Assembly: GCA_964571295.1 (NCBI GenBank)
Contig: CAZNAO010000006.1
Coordinates: 1 to 32,413 of the forward strand
Direction of reading: 5' to 3'
Length of the DNA stretch: 32,413 bases
From: UBA922 sp964571295
GTDB lineage: Bacteria > Patescibacteriota > Patescibacteriia > Magasanikbacterales > UBA922
Positions within the stretch are counted from its first letter, which is position 1; each line of letters starts with the position of its first letter. A model generated the notes under the pieces. The model was given only the letters and a program-made list of their open reading frames with translations. It did not search any database and had not been told where the DNA came from. A program made the translations under genes and the position numbers. This document shows, piece after piece, positions 31,377 through 32,413 of this stretch.

Positions 31377-32065
31377 TCACTACACTCGCATTGCTTGCCG
31401 GAGGCCTGGCAACACGCCTCTATCCGGTTACCAAAACAACACCCAAATCACTTATCGACATAAATGGCAAACCATTTATCATGCATCAACTGCAATTATT
31501 GAAGAAAAGCGGTATACAGCGAATAGTGGTGTGTGCCGGGTTTCTCGGAAACTTGATTCAAGACGTGGTTGGGGATGGAAAAAAAATTGGGATTGACGTC
31601 GAGTATTCTTTTGATGGGGATCAGCTACTCGGAACCGGAGGGGCACTCCGTAAAGCATTGCCACTTCTCGGAGATACATTTTTTGTTATGTATGGCGACT
31701 CATATCTACCGATTAGTTTTGCGGATGTGAGCAATTTTTTTGAAAACCAGACAAAAGGCGCTCTTATGACTGTCATCAAGAATGATAATCAATGGGATAA
31801 GAGCAATGTCATATTTGAAGAAGGTGCAATCGTGTATTATGATAAGGTGAATACTCAACCCGCCATGCATCATATCGACTATGGACTTGAAATATTTACC
31901 GCGAAAGCTTTGGGTAGGGTAAATGAAGGTGTGCGGATAGATCTCGCGGACATTTTTAAAGACTTGATAAAACATGGTGATATGGTAGGGTATGAGGTGC
32001 ATGAACGATTTTATGAAATCGGGTCGTTCTCAGGAATTGAAGACATAAAAAAATATTTATCGTAA
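31373..32065 (+). CDS. hddC: D-glycero-alpha-D-manno-heptose 1-phosphate guanylyltransferase
   Basis: This 230-residue nucleotidyltransferase has A-G-G-L-A-T-R-L-Y-P-V-T (9-20), T-P-K-S-L (23-27), I-N-G-K-P-F, and the metal motif Y-G-D-S near residue 104. Length and motifs fit HddC, which makes GDP-D-glycero-alpha-D-manno-heptose. It could also be a mannose-1-phosphate guanylyltransferase-like enzyme serving gmd/fcl, since no other obvious manC is in the window. Four-base overlap with hddA and a SIS gene 10 bases downstream favour heptose. It is clearly a different subfamily from the pair at 15813-17552. Confidence 0.82.
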   Translation: MITTLALLAGGLATRLYPVTKTTPKSLIDINGKPFIMHQLQLLKKSGIQRIVVCAGFLGNLIQDVVGDGKKIGIDVEYSFDGDQLLGTGGALRKALPLLGDTFFVMYGDSYLPISFADVSNFFENQTKGALMTVIKNDNQWDKSNVIFEEGAIVYYDKVNTQPAMHHIDYGLEIFTAKALGRVNEGVRIDLADIFKDLIKHGDMVGYEVHERFYEIGSFSGIEDIKKYLS

Positions 32066-32075
32066 TGTGTGTTCT

Positions 32076-32413
32076 ATGGATACCTATATTGAATCATATT
32101 TACAAGCGGTAGAGACGATAGCGAGGAGAGTTGATAAAAATGCTATCGAACGGGGGATCGAATTGATTTTGGAAACCCGAAACAGAGGAGGAAGGCTATT
32201 TATCCTCGGTGTCGGTGGTAGTGCGGGGAATGCCGGGCATGCGGTAAATGATTTTAGAAAGTTGGTCGGGATCGAAGCGTATGCGCCTACCGATAATGTT
32301 TCTGAGCTTACTGCACGTACCAATGATGATGGGTGGGAAAGTGTATTTGTGAACTGGCTCAGAGGAAGCCGTCTGAGGAGTGAAGATTGTATTTTTGTAA
32401 TTTCGGTCGGAGG
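32076..32413 (+). CDS. gmhA: SIS-domain sedoheptulose 7-phosphate isomerase, cut by window edge
   Basis: Only the first 112 residues are inside the window. A helical N-terminus leads to G-V-G-G-S-A-G-N-A-G-H (45-55), the sugar-phosphate binding loop of SIS isomerases. Then come A-P-T-D-N-V-S-E-L-T-A-R-T-N-D-D-G-W, as in GmhA-like proteins of GDP-heptose clusters, and I-F-V-I-S-V-G-G at the edge. It should convert sedoheptulose 7-phosphate to D-glycero-D-manno-heptose 7-phosphate, the substrate of hddA. The consensus G-N-G-G-S loop reads G-V-G-G-S. The ATG at 32076 has T at -1 and lies 10 bases after hddC. The missing phosphatase gmhB may follow outside the window. Confidence 0.8.
   Translation, partial: MDTYIESYLQAVETIARRVDKNAIERGIELILETRNRGGRLFILGVGGSAGNAGHAVNDFRKLVGIEAYAPTDNVSELTARTNDDGWESVFVNWLRGSRLRSEDCIFVISVG

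Noticed and set aside
1..32413. Alternative genetic code (TGA as glycine), known in some Patescibacteria.
   Set aside because: TGA ends several complete proteins at their expected length (gmd, hddA, flippase), and no gene needs TGA readthrough.
1..32413. CRISPR arrays, tRNA or rRNA genes, insertion sequences.
   Set aside because: No regularly spaced repeats, cloverleaf-like sequences, rRNA-like stretches or transposase motifs were seen on reading; a covariance-model scan would be decisive.

Overview
The window most likely comes from a member of the Candidate Phyla Radiation (Patescibacteria, perhaps the Parcubacteria/Paceibacteria side). This is inferred from gene families: a DUF5667-type protein beside an ECF sigma factor, a large secreted surface-layer-like protein with the N-terminal domain common in that radiation, tightly packed genes, and almost no Shine-Dalgarno sequences. 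TGA is an ordinary stop codon here (for example after gmd and hddA), so there is no sign of code 25.

Left part (1-2080): a minus-strand cysteine-rich lipoprotein gene (136-1296) differs from everything else. It is richer in G+C, has a real Shine-Dalgarno and is bounded by strong palindromes, so it is probably acquired. Next to it is a minus-strand excisionase/MerR-like HTH gene (1422-1811). This gene has a TTGACA promoter and three copies of an ATTTGTATA box around its promoter and start codon, which suggests autoregulation.

Surface part (2082-7720): ECF sigma factor, then a single-pass DUF5667 protein (probable anti-sigma or sigma partner), then a 357-base stretch with hairpins and a possible 40-residue membrane peptide, then a 1126-residue secreted S-layer-like protein closed by a clear intrinsic terminator.

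Glycan part (7856 to the right edge): one long co-directional gene run, with gaps mostly below 30 bases and several ATGA overlaps. It holds an O-antigen ligase/polymerase-family protein with a TPR-like tail, and gmd plus fcl (GDP-fucose). An unusual sub-cassette follows (11917-18177): HAD hydrolase, membrane glycosyltransferase fused to a phosphoribulokinase-like kinase, class II aldolase, two tandem related nucleotidyltransferases and a GDPD-fold protein. Then come three further multi-membrane GT-C candidates, a GT2, a Wzx flippase, a GT-A-like protein, a GT4 and three methyltransferases. At the right edge is the start of a GDP-D-glycero-D-manno-heptose pathway (hddA, hddC and a truncated gmhA-like SIS gene).

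Together the region looks like a cell-envelope island. A sigma/anti-sigma pair may control an S-layer protein, and the adjacent cluster would build a methylated fucose- and heptose-containing glycan, flip it and attach it, possibly to the S-layer protein. The most novel items are the kinase/glycosyltransferase fusion with its neighbouring aldolase-nucleotidyltransferase-GDPD cassette, and a near-universal T immediately before start codons. No initiating phosphoglycosyltransferase, Wzz, manB/manC or gmhB was found inside the window. No RNA genes, transposases or CRISPR arrays were seen.
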